Assembly (NCBI RefSeq): GCF_947487605.1
Contig: NZ_CANKXK010000004.1
Span: 1-64,000, forward strand
Direction: 5' to 3'
Length of the DNA: 64,000 nucleotides
Source of the DNA: an uncultured Algibacter sp.
GTDB taxonomy: Bacteria; Bacteroidota; Bacteroidia; Flavobacteriales; Flavobacteriaceae
Positions 34,094-43,824 of this stretch are shown here, piece after piece (within the stretch, counting starts at the first letter, position 1; each line of letters starts with the position of its first letter). The translations under genes and the position numbers were made by a program. A model generated the notes under the pieces. The model did no database searches, was not told where the DNA came from, and worked only from the letters and a program-made list of their open reading frames with translations.

Positions 34094-35512
34094 ATGTTAC
34101 ATTATATAATTCAAACCATAGCATTTCAATTATTCTTTTTAATAATATATGATGCGTTCTTAAAAAAGGAAACATTTTTTAATTGGAATAGAATCTATCT
34201 ATTAGGTACAGCATTATTATCTCTTATAATTCCGTTTATTAAATTAAATAGTTTGAAAAACGTGATTTCTCAAGAATACATTATCAGTTTGCCAGAAATT
34301 ATTATCGGCGCAACAAACCAAGCTGAAGTAAATTCAATTCAATTATCACCTATAGTGATTGCTAATAAATCATTTTGGTCATGGGAACTACTCTTTTATT
34401 TGGGTTTAGGGATAGCGGCTTTGTTTTTCGTTTTTAAACTGGTCAAAATTTTGATATTACTATATCGTAATCCAAAACAAAAGGACGGTAATTTGTATAT
34501 CGTTAGTTTATTTGGGAGCAATACGGCGTTCTCTTTTTTTAACTATATATTTTTAGGAGATAATCTTAAACAGGAAGAAAAAGAAGCTGTATTAAGGCAT
34601 GAAAAAGTTCATGCAAAGCAAAGGCATACATTGGATTTATTATTTTTCGAGTTTTTAAGAATTCTATTTTGGTTTAACCCGCTAGTTTATATGTGTCAAA
34701 ACAGAATCATGTCGCTTCATGAATTTATTGCAGACGAACAAGCCGTAAAAAATCAGAGTAAAAACCAATATTATCAGAACTTATTATCTCAAGTATTTGA
34801 GACTAAAAATATTTCATTCATCAATCCATTTTTTAAAAAATCATTAATCAAAAAACGAATCGTTATGTTACAAAAATCAAAATCAAAACAGATTAATTTA
34901 GTTAAGTACTCATTGTTAATTCCAATGGTATTTGGAATGTTAGTTTATACCTCATGTTCTAGTCAAACTAATGAAAAAGAATTATCTATTTCAAATCAAA
35001 TAGAAATACTAAAATCAATGATAAAAGAGAATAAAGGAGTTGTTAGTGAAGCTGATAAAGCAGAACTCTTTAAACTAATTAATGGAAAAGAAATAGGACA
35101 ATGGAAGGTTGTTGAGGGTGTTTTAAACCCTAATGCAAATGAAGTCCCATTTGGAGTTATAGATCAAGTGCCTCTATTTCCTGGTTGTGAAAACTCACCA
35201 GCAGATGAACAAAAGAAATGTATGGCAATGAATGTTTCAAAACATGTTAACTCGAATTTTAATGTAAAGCTGGCTAATGAATTAGAATTATCAGGTAGAC
35301 AGCGTATTAATGTTATTTTTAAAATAGATATAGAAGGTAATATTAAAGATGTTCGAGCCAGAGCACCTCACCCTCAATTAGAAAATGAAGCTATACGAGT
35401 TATTAAAACACTCCCCAAATTTACACCAGGAGAGCATAAAGGAAAGAAAGTAAATGTCCCTTATTCTTTGCCAATTATATTTGAAATTGCAGAAGAAAAA
35501 ACAAAGAATTAA
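34094..35512 (+). CDS. M56 (BlaR1-like) metallopeptidase fused to a TonB C-terminal domain
   Basis: Membrane protease with four helices. The zinc motif HEKVH is at residues 169-173 and the third ligand region is LHEFIADEQAV. After the last helix (SLLIPMVFGMLVYTSC) comes a periplasmic spacer, then from about residue 350 a TonB C-terminal domain (GVIDQVPLFPGCEN, KKCMAMN, GRQRINVIFKIDIEGNI). It closely resembles the TonB proteins at 9.7-11.3 kb. The output is presumably cleavage of the BlaI repressor; the TonB module may sense or contact outer-membrane receptors. Confidence 0.88.
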   Translation: MLHYIIQTIAFQLFFLIIYDAFLKKETFFNWNRIYLLGTALLSLIIPFIKLNSLKNVISQEYIISLPEIIIGATNQAEVNSIQLSPIVIANKSFWSWELLFYLGLGIAALFFVFKLVKILILLYRNPKQKDGNLYIVSLFGSNTAFSFFNYIFLGDNLKQEEKEAVLRHEKVHAKQRHTLDLLFFEFLRILFWFNPLVYMCQNRIMSLHEFIADEQAVKNQSKNQYYQNLLSQVFETKNISFINPFFKKSLIKKRIVMLQKSKSKQINLVKYSLLIPMVFGMLVYTSCSSQTNEKELSISNQIEILKSMIKENKGVVSEADKAELFKLINGKEIGQWKVVEGVLNPNANEVPFGVIDQVPLFPGCENSPADEQKKCMAMNVSKHVNSNFNVKLANELELSGRQRINVIFKIDIEGNIKDVRARAPHPQLENEAIRVIKTLPKFTPGEHKGKKVNVPYSLPIIFEIAEEKTKN

Positions 35513-35530
35513 ACTTCTTTCGTTATTTAT

Positions 35531-35562
35531 AAACCGGAGTGATAACTTCGGTTTTTCTTTTT
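35531..35562 (+). terminator. Terminator after the M56-TonB gene
   Basis: AAACCGGAG (35531-35539) pairs with CTTCGGTTT (35546-35554) with one mismatch, followed by T residues. Confidence 0.7.
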
Positions 35563-35613
35563 TAGATTTTATAGAACCTAAAAAAATTGTACTTTTCGGT
35601 TTCAGTTAAAATC

Positions 35614-36090
35614 ATGAGGTATTTTTTAATTTTTATATTTTTTTTATCACTTGTTTCTTGTGAATATTTTAATGTAAAAAAAACATCTTCCGAAGCCATT
35701 TTAAAAGAAGAATTGCAAACGTTTAATTGGAACGAGGTAGATGCTTATCCCAGTTTTTCTGCGTGTGACTCTATATTAACTAAGTTGGCTGGAAAGCTAT
35801 GTTTTGAGCGTATTTTAAGAATGCATATAATGACTAGTTTGCTAAAAGAAACTATAATTGTCACACAAGATATTAATGATACTTTGAGTCTTGAATTTAT
35901 AGTTTCAGAAACGGGCGATTTAGCACTTATGCATGTAAAAGTAGACTCACTTACAAGTGCAGAAATACCGAATATTTTAGATTTACTCAATAAAAGTTTA
36001 GATTCACTACCTAAAATATTTCCAGCTACTAAGCGTGGGCAGCAAGTTAAAACAGAATTCAAGTTGCCAATAATTATTAACGTTAAGTAA
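35614..36090 (+). CDS. Stand-alone TonB-C-terminal-like lipoprotein
   Basis: Starting at ATG 35614, the signal peptide MRYFLIFIFFLSLVSC gives a lipidated Cys. The remaining ~140 residues show the TonB C-terminal layout in diverged form: ACDSILTKLAGKLCFERILRM in place of the Cys-pair segment, LSLEFIVSETGDLALMHVKV, and FPATKRGQQVKTEFKLPIII. There is no transmembrane helix, so it cannot act as a classical TonB. An upstream TTG (35587) overlaps a weak -7 box and is rejected. Confidence 0.7.
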   Translation: MRYFLIFIFFLSLVSCEYFNVKKTSSEAILKEELQTFNWNEVDAYPSFSACDSILTKLAGKLCFERILRMHIMTSLLKETIIVTQDINDTLSLEFIVSETGDLALMHVKVDSLTSAEIPNILDLLNKSLDSLPKIFPATKRGQQVKTEFKLPIIINVK

Positions 36091-36095
36091 GATTG

Positions 36096-36830
36096 TTAAA
36101 ATCTAATAGCCAACTTTTTCATAAGCCTTAAAACTTCAACATATAACCAAACTAGTGTAACTAAAAGGCCCCAAGTAGCAAGCCACTCCTTATATTTTGG
36201 AGATTTGTTTTTATGTCGTTCAATAAAATCGAAATCTAACAAGAATGATAACGAGGCAAAAATAGCGGCCAGTATATTAAAAATTATAGCAGGCCAAGAG
36301 GTGCCCCAAATAAAAACTTTAATCCCGAAGAAACTTAATATCCATGAAATAATATAAATCATAAATATACTAGTTACAGCGGTAATTATAACGCTTCTAA
36401 GTTTTTTGGTAACTACAATAATTCGTGTTTGATATAGTAGCAGCATTACAACAAAAGTAACAATAGTTATACCAATAGCTTGATATGGGAAATTAGGAAA
36501 TTTAGCATGTGCATATGCCGATATGCTTCCAAGAAAAAAACCTTTTGCTATAGCGTATAATGGAACTAATATATGTGCCCAATGTTGCCTAACAGAAATT
36601 ATTAAACTAATAATAATTGACGCCAACAAACCACCCATGGAATACCATTTTACGTTTATTCCATCACCATGAAGTTTCCAAATCCCTATAGAAATAATAA
36701 CAATAATACTAATTGAAGCTAATGATTTAAGAAAAACACCAGAAACGGTCATTGTTTTTGGCGTGTTATTTTCTTCATAAAAAAAATAATTGGTAAAAGC
36801 AGGATTAGATGTTTTTTGAAGTAAATTCAT
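36096..36830 (-). CDS. Bax inhibitor-1/YccA family membrane protein
   Basis: A 244-residue protein with seven membrane helices, typical BI-1-like text (NPAFTNYFF at the start, LGSISAYAHAKFPNFPYQAIG, DFDFIERHKNKSPKYKEW near the end). Bacterial members such as YccA and YbhL affect membrane protease FtsH or calcium flux. It is the last gene of a four-gene minus-strand run; its start codon overlaps the stop of the preceding gene by one base. Confidence 0.88.
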   Translation of the reverse strand: MNLLQKTSNPAFTNYFFYEENNTPKTMTVSGVFLKSLASISIIVIISIGIWKLHGDGINVKWYSMGGLLASIIISLIISVRQHWAHILVPLYAIAKGFFLGSISAYAHAKFPNFPYQAIGITIVTFVVMLLLYQTRIIVVTKKLRSVIITAVTSIFMIYIISWILSFFGIKVFIWGTSWPAIIFNILAAIFASLSFLLDFDFIERHKNKSPKYKEWLATWGLLVTLVWLYVEVLRLMKKLAIRF

Positions 36831-37699
36831 TATAGGTTAAACTTATATCCAGCAGCAAAATTTATTGGAAAATTATCACTATTATCAACAAACGCAGAGA
36901 ATAGTTCATTGTAAATAAAGGAAATTACGCTGGAGTCAGACAGTTTTATATCGCTACCTATTCCGAAGATAAAAGGAACTCTAAAGGCATTACTTTTAAT
37001 AATCATTTCACTGTCATCTACCGTTATAGTATTTTTTGAAATAGTATAGGTCGCAAATTGTGAATTTACGTAAATATTAAATTTTGGTTTATTTATAAAG
37101 CGATACCTGTATCCTAACGCAAGAACAGTTGAAACATATTGGAAATCGTCACTTTCTAAAGCATGCTCAATACTAAAAAAACCAGATTGTCTTGGCAATT
37201 CCTTTTTTTCAAATGCTTCTAATTCAACAGTAAAATATGGTACTTTGGTATTGTTTAGATTTTCGATAAAAGGATGATTCGTAATACCTCCAAATATACC
37301 CAATCGTACTTGAGTTTTTACTCTTTCATCTGTGTAAGCGTACCTTGCATGCCCAGTGGAGTTATAAGCTTTAATAAATTTTTTTAAGCTATAACGGCTA
37401 AAACCAACTTCGTCTGTAGACATATTAGAGCTTTTTGTTAAATCGCTTAAAGTCTCTCTGAACTCATTGAAGTAGGTGTCATCTTCGTCTTTGGTGTTAA
37501 TTAACTCTGTTAAGTTTTCATCGTTGTCTTTAATGAAAAAGCGGTAGCTATCTTCTAGTTTTAAAGAAAGTAAGTCTAAATCACCTTCAACTTCTAGTTT
37601 TAAAATTAATGTTTCGCCATTAACCATATAACTTTCTTGAGCTAAGATGCTTTGGGAGTTAATTATTAAGATTAGCAGTAAGAGGAAAAGTCTTTTCAT
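36830..37699 (-). CDS. Secreted protein, probable outer-membrane barrel
   Basis: I recognise no named family. The signal peptide (MKRLFLLLLILIINSQSILAQ) is followed by a charged alpha-helical half (residues 35-110). A C-terminal half of alternating beta strands ends FPINFAAGYKFNL, a typical barrel terminus. It is in one operon with the glycosyltransferase, the flippase-like protein and BI-1. A role in the envelope is likely; the specific function is unknown. Confidence 0.7.
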   Translation of the reverse strand: MKRLFLLLLILIINSQSILAQESYMVNGETLILKLEVEGDLDLLSLKLEDSYRFFIKDNDENLTELINTKDEDDTYFNEFRETLSDLTKSSNMSTDEVGFSRYSLKKFIKAYNSTGHARYAYTDERVKTQVRLGIFGGITNHPFIENLNNTKVPYFTVELEAFEKKELPRQSGFFSIEHALESDDFQYVSTVLALGYRYRFINKPKFNIYVNSQFATYTISKNTITVDDSEMIIKSNAFRVPFIFGIGSDIKLSDSSVISFIYNELFSAFVDNSDNFPINFAAGYKFNL

Positions 37700-37753
37700 G
37701 CTATTTTAAGTTTTGGGTATTTGTAAATCTACTAAAAATAAATGAGATTCGGG

Positions 37754-38899
37754 CTATTTTTTAAAGACCCTACCTTTCCATTTGTAACTTCTAAATAATG
37801 ATATAAAGGCAATATAAACAGTGAAAAAAGGATATATAATAAAGCTAAAAAAGAAACTCTTTAGCACTCCTTTTTGATTAAAAAATGTAGCCGATTTATA
37901 AATTAAAAAGAAATCGATATTAAATTTAATAATTAAAATATACAAAAATACTTTCGGGCTAATCTCGTTAAAAAGCATGAGTGTAAATGTGCTTATTATT
38001 AAACCATTCATAGCAAGAACAATTAGTCCAGTAAGCTTGCTAAACCAGTTGTTATAAGCTTTAGCTTTTGATGCCCATCGTATACGTTGCCTAATAAGTA
38101 AAGACCAACTAGATTGGGCTTTTGTACAAACAATACTTTGTTCGCATTTCAAATAATTTACTTGGTTTGGGTAAGCTTTAACGGCTTTTTCTAGTAGAAA
38201 AATGTCATCTCCACTAGCAATAGTAGTGTTACCTTGGAAACCGTTTAATTTAAGAAATAATTTTTTTTTATAAGCCAAGTTAGCACCATTACACAAAAAA
38301 GGTTTTTGTATCCCAAAACCACCTATGGTAGCACCTTGAAGACTTAAAATGTCTAGCGTTTGAAACCTATTTAAAAAACGATTTTTTGTAATATATTTTA
38401 CTGGGGCTACGACGCATTTACTCTGGGTATTTTGTATAAACTCATCAAAGCTGTCTAACCAATATTTTGGCAGAATACAATCGGCATCTGTGGTTACTAT
38501 CCAATGGTATTTAGATTTATTTATAGCCGAGGTAATAGCATCTTTTTTTGGCGAGTCTGTATGTCGCTCATTCTTTATTATCCTGATGTTTGTCCCAGTA
38601 TTTTCATTTTTTTTCGAGATTGTATCGATAACGTTTTCAATAATTCCTGTGGATTCATCTTCAGAAGCATCATCCACAAAAATAATTTCATACATGCCCT
38701 TCGGATAGTTTAATAAAGCTATTGACTCTAATAAAACAGGTAAATTTTCAGCTTCATTTCTAAAAGGAATAATGACTGAAAAAGTTGTTTTGGGTGTTAT
38801 ATCCTTTAAATGAAACGTGGCTACTTTATTAAAACCATAAACGAAACTTCCAATAACAATCAGGTATAAAATGATGATGATTAAGTAAGCAAATATCAT
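37754..38899 (-). CDS. Family 2 glycosyltransferase, membrane-bound
   Basis: GT2 fold (FSVIIPFRNEAENLPVLLESI, FVDDASEDES, VTTDADCILP, then QRIRWASKAKAY with the QxxRW motif) with N-terminal and C-terminal membrane helices. QxxRW marks processive or membrane-linked transferases. It overlaps the upstream LPG-synthase-like gene by 4 bases, which suggests both act on the same lipid-linked glycan. Confidence 0.88.
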   Translation of the reverse strand: MIFAYLIIIILYLIVIGSFVYGFNKVATFHLKDITPKTTFSVIIPFRNEAENLPVLLESIALLNYPKGMYEIIFVDDASEDESTGIIENVIDTISKKNENTGTNIRIIKNERHTDSPKKDAITSAINKSKYHWIVTTDADCILPKYWLDSFDEFIQNTQSKCVVAPVKYITKNRFLNRFQTLDILSLQGATIGGFGIQKPFLCNGANLAYKKKLFLKLNGFQGNTTIASGDDIFLLEKAVKAYPNQVNYLKCEQSIVCTKAQSSWSLLIRQRIRWASKAKAYNNWFSKLTGLIVLAMNGLIISTFTLMLFNEISPKVFLYILIIKFNIDFFLIYKSATFFNQKGVLKSFFFSFIIYPFFTVYIAFISLFRSYKWKGRVFKK

Positions 38900-39870
38900 A
38901 TTTTAACGATGTCTTTTGGGAGTTTAAATTTTAGGACATAATAACTTCCAAAAACACTTGGAAGCACAAAATTAAGCAACCACATAATCGTTATGATACT
39001 TAAAATAATGAGTTCATTAACACCTAAATATGCAAATAAGTAAACTGCCACACTCCCTTTAATAATAACATCTAAAATAAAAATGGATGGAATAATAGAT
39101 GCTAATAGATACATTGTTGTAATAGGAACCATGGCATCAAAATAGTCTAAATTCACTTTAAAAATTAGCAATAGAAAATAAAACTGAAATGAAAATATAA
39201 TGTATCTAGCTATTGAGAAAGTAAATGCTTTAAATAAATAATCCCTTGATAAATTTAAAATATAATCTATAATTTTTTTTAACGAATAGCCTCGGATAGT
39301 AAATGACAGTTTGTTAATAAAAAAACGAATAATAATTCCTGTTAATAATACGCCAGCCACAAGTATTATAATGTTTGTATGATTTATTAGTAATTCATAA
39401 TGGTAAGCAAAAAGAATAAGACCTATAACTCCAAAGATAGAAGTAGTAGCCATTTGCATTATGTTTCCTATTAAATTTAACAATACAATCTGTTTTCTAT
39501 AACCTGTTCTGTAGTACATAGCTTTTGCACCATATTCTCCAACTCTATTAGGTGTAAACAATGAAGCTGTAAGAGATCCAAGACATTGTTCTAGTGCTTC
39601 AAAAAATGTAATTTTTTTTACAATAAAGGTTAAATGTTGCCATTTTAAGATTTCGAAAAACCAATTAAATATGGTTAAAAAGAGTAGAAAACCAATGTTT
39701 TTTAGTGAAAAATCATCATTTTTAAACAAAAAATCAGTAAAAATAGAAAAATCAAGTTGGGTGTTAGTTTTTAATTTATGTATTATAAAATAAAAAGCAC
39801 AAACAACAATACTCATTTTAACAAGTACAAGAAAGAATTGTTTAGATTTGTATAGTAACGCGTTTTGCAT
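38896..39870 (-). CDS. LPG-synthase/UPF0104-type membrane protein
   Basis: A 324-residue polytopic protein (about eight helices) with motifs of the lysylphosphatidylglycerol synthase transmembrane domain family: RVGEYGAKAMYYRTG near residue 115 and SIIPSIFILDVIIKGSVA near 265. Here it lacks the aminoacyl-transferase half, so it is probably a lipid or glycan flippase, not an LPG synthase. It is the first gene of the four-gene operon and divergent from the barrel gene at 39903. Confidence 0.82.
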   Translation of the reverse strand: MQNALLYKSKQFFLVLVKMSIVVCAFYFIIHKLKTNTQLDFSIFTDFLFKNDDFSLKNIGFLLFLTIFNWFFEILKWQHLTFIVKKITFFEALEQCLGSLTASLFTPNRVGEYGAKAMYYRTGYRKQIVLLNLIGNIMQMATTSIFGVIGLILFAYHYELLINHTNIIILVAGVLLTGIIIRFFINKLSFTIRGYSLKKIIDYILNLSRDYLFKAFTFSIARYIIFSFQFYFLLLIFKVNLDYFDAMVPITTMYLLASIIPSIFILDVIIKGSVAVYLFAYLGVNELIILSIITIMWLLNFVLPSVFGSYYVLKFKLPKDIVKI

Positions 39871-39902
39871 ATAGAGTTACAAATTAAATCATTATAAATG
39901 TT

Positions 39903-40550
39903 ATGACCTCAAATTTTAGTACCTATAAGCTTACAATTTTTATTTTAACCTTCTTTATAATTGGATTTTCTGGATTTTCTCAAAGAGACACCAGTACTTT
40001 TAAGGCTCAAGTAGCACTGGGAGTTAATAGTCCATCTAGTGATGGTTTTGTGGATGGTTTTGAAGGGAAATCGTTAAATTTCCCAACTGTTAACTTAGGT
40101 TTACAATATATGTTTAAGCGGAATTTAGGCGCAAAATTAGATTATAGTTTTAGCCGAATTTCAAACGAAGATGCAACGCCAGAATTCAAGCTTAATTATT
40201 CACGAATAAATGCTCAACTAGTTTACGACACTAGTCGAATACTGAGTTTTTTACCATCTCGCATAGGAACCTTTATACATGCTGGCCCTGGATTTTCAAT
40301 GATTAAACCATTAGGGAATTTTGGGCAAAATGATGTATCATTTTTAAATATTATGGGTGGTATGGAATTCCATTATGGTATCTCCGATAAACTGTCAATG
40401 TATTTAGATGCATCATATATGTATGCGTTTTCAGATGGTTTTGATCCAATTTCAGAAGGTTTTGGATCTTTCAACGGAGATTTATTAACCATAACAATTG
40501 GCGTTTCTATTTCACTAAGCGGTTGTTATTATTGCGAACAAGATGACTAA
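39903..40550 (+). CDS. Outer-membrane beta-barrel protein
   Basis: A signal peptide (ending GFSGFSQ) and eight predicted strands ([96 protein letters not shown]) are typical of an OmpW/OmpA-like porin-family barrel of 215 residues. The function is unknown. Its end overlaps the ruvC start by 8 bases. Confidence 0.75.
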   Translation: MTSNFSTYKLTIFILTFFIIGFSGFSQRDTSTFKAQVALGVNSPSSDGFVDGFEGKSLNFPTVNLGLQYMFKRNLGAKLDYSFSRISNEDATPEFKLNYSRINAQLVYDTSRILSFLPSRIGTFIHAGPGFSMIKPLGNFGQNDVSFLNIMGGMEFHYGISDKLSMYLDASYMYAFSDGFDPISEGFGSFNGDLLTITIGVSISLSGCYYCEQDD

Positions 40551-41100
40551 AGAACGTATTATTTTAGGGATAGACCCAGGAACAACCATTATGGGGTTCG
40601 GACTTATAAAAGTAGTTGGTAAGTCTATGCAATTTGTGCAATTAAATGAACTGGATTTAAAAAAATATAGTGACCACTATTTAAAATTGAAACTAATATT
40701 TGAGCGTACTATTGAACTTATCGATACACATCATCCAGACGAAATTGCAATTGAAGCACCTTTTTTTGGAAAGAATGTACAAAGTATGCTGAAGCTTGGT
40801 CGTGCGCAAGGTGTTGCTATGGCAGCAGGCTTAAGTAGACAAATACCAATTACAGAGTACTTACCAAAAAAAATAAAAATGGCAATTACAGGTAATGGTA
40901 ATGCGAGTAAAGAGCAGGTTGCTAAAATGCTACAAAGTTTATTAAATCTTAAAACTTTACCGAAGAATTTAGACGCCACTGATGGTTTAGCGGCTGCCGT
41001 TTGTCATTTTTATAATTCTGGCAAAGTTACGGTTGGTAAAAGCTATTCTGGATGGAGTGCTTTTGTGAAACAAAATGAAGATAAGGTTACAAAAAGTTGA
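40543..41100 (+). CDS. ruvC: Holliday junction resolvase RuvC
   Basis: Endonuclease that resolves four-way junctions with RuvAB. The acidic active site is visible: D in LGIDPG near residue 10, E in [12 protein letters not shown] near 67, and D in [13 protein letters not shown] near 145. At 185 residues it is the normal size. It overlaps the preceding barrel gene. Confidence 0.95.
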   Translation: MTKERIILGIDPGTTIMGFGLIKVVGKSMQFVQLNELDLKKYSDHYLKLKLIFERTIELIDTHHPDEIAIEAPFFGKNVQSMLKLGRAQGVAMAAGLSRQIPITEYLPKKIKMAITGNGNASKEQVAKMLQSLLNLKTLPKNLDATDGLAAAVCHFYNSGKVTVGKSYSGWSAFVKQNEDKVTKS

Positions 41101-41114
41101 TTTGTTTAGTTGTC

Positions 41115-41134
41115 ATTCCTGCGAATACAGGAAT
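41115..41134. repeat. Short intergenic hairpin
   Basis: ATTCCTG-CGAATA-CAGGAAT is a 7-bp palindrome flanked by TGTC and CTAC. It has the look of the repeated GTCATTCC motif seen between flavobacterial genes. The 198-base gap before hemW holds nothing else. Confidence 0.6.
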
Positions 41135-41298
41135 CTACTTTTAAATTATTAATATGATTTATTTAAGAATTGTTTTATTACTCCTTTTTGGTTTAGAATT
41201 ATAACAAACAAAATTTAGCGTCAATTTTAACCACATCTATGAGCAGTTTTATTAATAATAAATTAGGCTGCGAACTGCAACTGAATACTGATAACTAA

Positions 41299-42450
41299 AT
41301 GAGCGGCATCTACATCCACATACCATTCTGTAAACAAGCATGTTATTATTGCGATTTTCATTTTTCAACATCTTTAAAAAAGAAAGATGAGCTAGTTCAA
41401 GCTTTAATAAAAGAATTAGAACTCAGGAAAAAAGAATTAAATAACCAAACCATAGAAACCATTTATTTTGGTGGAGGGACACCTTCTCTATTAACTAATG
41501 AAGAATTAAGTGTATTGATTAGTACTGTTTACAAAAACTACCAAGTTGGTAATAATCCAGAAATATCACTAGAAGCTAACCCAGACGACCTTTCTTATAA
41601 ACGAATAATCGAATTAACAAATACGCAAATAAACAGATTAAGTATTGGCATTCAATCCTTTTTTGATGACGATTTAAAAAGTATGAACCGCGCTCATTCA
41701 TCAGGAGAGGCTAAAAATTCGTTGTCTGTGGCTACAAAACATTTCGATAATATTACAATAGACCTTATTTACGGTATACCAAATATGAGTTTAGAAAAAT
41801 GGAATACCAATTTAGAAATGGCCTTTAGTTTTGGTGTAAATCATATCTCAAGTTATGCTTTAACGGTAGAACCAAAAACAGCATTAGATTCTTTTATTAA
41901 TAGTGGTAAATATCCACCAATTGATGAAGCTTTGGCATTAAAACATTTTAATCATTTAGTAAAAAAAACAAATGATAAAGGTTTTGTACATTATGAAATT
42001 TCAAATTTTGGAAAGCCCAATTTCTTTTCAAAACATAACACGAGCTATTGGCAAGGTAAATCCTATATAGGTATTGGCCCTTCGGCACATTCATTTAACC
42101 AAAATAAGCGAAGTTGGAATGTGGCAAACAACGCAAAATATATTAAAAGTATTCAAAATAATGAATTGCCAAATACAGTAGAAACGCTTTCAAAAAAAGA
42201 TCAGTATAACGAGTATGTTATGACGGGACTAAGAACCATTTGGGGGGTTTCACTAAATAAAATTCAAAACGATTTTGGCAATGAGTCTCTTAAGTATTTA
42301 AATAAGACTGCAAAAAAGTTCATAAATAATGGGTTACTAGTTACTTCAAGTGAAATTGACGAGAATCATAATAACATAGAGAAGTTAATAACTACTCAAA
42401 AGGGAAAATTTTTAGTTGATGGCATTGCTTCCGAACTATTTATGATTTGA
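41299..42450 (+). CDS. hemW: Radical SAM heme chaperone HemW
   Basis: Radical SAM protein with the 4Fe-4S motif C11-x3-C15-x2-C18 (FCKQACYYCDF), GGGTPSLL and the HemW C-terminal domain. HemW-type proteins insert heme into respiratory enzymes and were long misannotated as coproporphyrinogen oxidase. The single cysteine after the last motif residue of true HemN (CxxxCxxCxC) is missing (CDFHF), which favours HemW. It overlaps the downstream frame. Confidence 0.9.
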   Translation: MSGIYIHIPFCKQACYYCDFHFSTSLKKKDELVQALIKELELRKKELNNQTIETIYFGGGTPSLLTNEELSVLISTVYKNYQVGNNPEISLEANPDDLSYKRIIELTNTQINRLSIGIQSFFDDDLKSMNRAHSSGEAKNSLSVATKHFDNITIDLIYGIPNMSLEKWNTNLEMAFSFGVNHISSYALTVEPKTALDSFINSGKYPPIDEALALKHFNHLVKKTNDKGFVHYEISNFGKPNFFSKHNTSYWQGKSYIGIGPSAHSFNQNKRSWNVANNAKYIKSIQNNELPNTVETLSKKDQYNEYVMTGLRTIWGVSLNKIQNDFGNESLKYLNKTAKKFINNGLLVTSSEIDENHNNIEKLITTQKGKFLVDGIASELFMI

Positions 42451-42464
42451 TTATATTTGGGAAT

Positions 42465-43214
42465 ATGATTGCTATAATACAATACAATTCAAGAAAACTA
42501 AAAATAGACTTATCAAAACCATTGGATATTTCCATGCCATTAAGGGCTTCCAAAAGCAATGTAAATGCATGGTATATTGAAGAACCAAAAATTAAACCAG
42601 TAAAAGATGGTGAATGGACTGCAAGTATTAAAGAGGGAGCTTGTGTAAATTTTAATAATATTTTTTTTAATCCACATGCACATGGTACACATACCGAATG
42701 TGTTGGTCATATAACAGAAAAAGTACATTCTATCAATCAGAATTTGAAGCAGTTTTTCTTTTTGGCAGAATTAATTACTGTCGCGCCAGAGAGGTTAAAT
42801 GGCGATTCTGTAATTTCTAAAAAACAACTTCAATTCGCAATTGGTAATAAAAAAAGAGAAGCAATTGTTATTCGAACCATTCCCAATTTGGATGAAAAAA
42901 TAAGCGCTCAATATTCCAATACAAACCCAACATATTTGCTTGAAGAAGCAGCTATTTATTTGCGAGAAAAAGAGGTAAAACATTTGTTAATTGATTTACC
43001 CAGTGTTGACAAAGAAAAAGACGAATGTCAACTATTGGCGCACAATGCTTTTTGGAATATAACAGGAAAATTAAGAATGGATGCAACTATAACCGAGCTT
43101 ATTTATGTACCAAACAATGTAATAGATGGAACTTATTTTGTTAATATTCAAATAGCTCCTTTTGAAAATGATGCAAGTCCTAGTAAACCAATTTTATATA
43201 AAATTATAGATTAA
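42465..43214 (+). CDS. Cyclase family protein (kynurenine formamidase-like)
   Basis: Metal-dependent cyclase/hydrolase fold of about 249 residues. The signature is HAHGTHTECVGHI, carrying the metal ligands of the family, with H and E/D ligands further on. The start is taken at ATG 42465 (MIAIIQYNSRKLKIDL). The frame extends to TTG 42447, but a TATATTTG box at 42452-42459 overlaps that segment. Substrates in the family include N-formylkynurenine, but with no tryptophan genes nearby this one is uncertain. Confidence 0.8.
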   Translation: MIAIIQYNSRKLKIDLSKPLDISMPLRASKSNVNAWYIEEPKIKPVKDGEWTASIKEGACVNFNNIFFNPHAHGTHTECVGHITEKVHSINQNLKQFFFLAELITVAPERLNGDSVISKKQLQFAIGNKKREAIVIRTIPNLDEKISAQYSNTNPTYLLEEAAIYLREKEVKHLLIDLPSVDKEKDECQLLAHNAFWNITGKLRMDATITELIYVPNNVIDGTYFVNIQIAPFENDASPSKPILYKIID

Positions 43215-43215
43215 T

Positions 43216-43824
43216 ATGGAAGCTTTTTTAGGAATCATCATAGGAGTTTTAGTGAGTTTGGGTATTGTAACTTATTTAAAATCGATAAAGAAAAAACAGC
43301 TTGTAAATTCGCAATCGGTACTGCTACTAAACAAAATAAAAAAGGTTTGTAAGTTTATAACGGTAGAAGGCGATTTTGCCGAAATATATCATTATGAGGA
43401 TGTAAAGGCACGTTTTCTAAAACTAATTTCAAGTAAAAAAAAGGCGTTGGTAATTATTAATGCGAAGGCGCATGTAGGGTATGATTTGTCTAAAATTGAA
43501 TTAAAATCTGATGTAAATAGAAGGAGAATTATTTTAGAGCATTTTCCGGAACCTGAGATTCTTTCAATTGAAACCAATTTGAATTATTACGATAAGTCGG
43601 ATGGTTTGTTCAATAAATTTGAAGCGACCGACTTAACCGATTTGCATAATGAAGCAAAAATTCATATTCAAGATAAAATACCAGAAAGCGGATTAATTCA
43701 AGTTGCTCAAAAAGAAGCTTTAGAAACTATTTTACTTATGGAAACCATTGTTGAAACTATAGGATGGCAATTAGATTATTCAGCTTTAAAAATAGATGCT
43801 AAGAAGCAAGAGCTTTTAAAATGA
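43216..43824 (+). CDS. DUF4230 domain protein
   Basis: A 202-residue protein with one N-terminal membrane helix (MEAFLGIIIGVLVSLGIVTYL) and a soluble domain (CKFITVEGDFAEIYHYED, KALVIINAKAHVGYDLSKIE, LEHFPEPEILSIETNLNYYD) matching my recollection of DUF4230. It starts 1 base after the cyclase stop and overlaps the next gene by 4 bases, so all three are cotranscribed. The function is unknown. Confidence 0.8.
   Translation: MEAFLGIIIGVLVSLGIVTYLKSIKKKQLVNSQSVLLLNKIKKVCKFITVEGDFAEIYHYEDVKARFLKLISSKKKALVIINAKAHVGYDLSKIELKSDVNRRRIILEHFPEPEILSIETNLNYYDKSDGLFNKFEATDLTDLHNEAKIHIQDKIPESGLIQVAQKEALETILLMETIVETIGWQLDYSALKIDAKKQELLK

Noticed and set aside
35587-35613. TTG start of the stand-alone TonB-like lipoprotein
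   Set aside because: Starting at ATG 35614 gives an exact lipoprotein signal peptide; the extension would spoil it.
42447-42464. Upstream TTG start of the cyclase gene
   Set aside because: A TATATTTG box lies inside this segment and the family-like N-terminus begins at ATG 42465.
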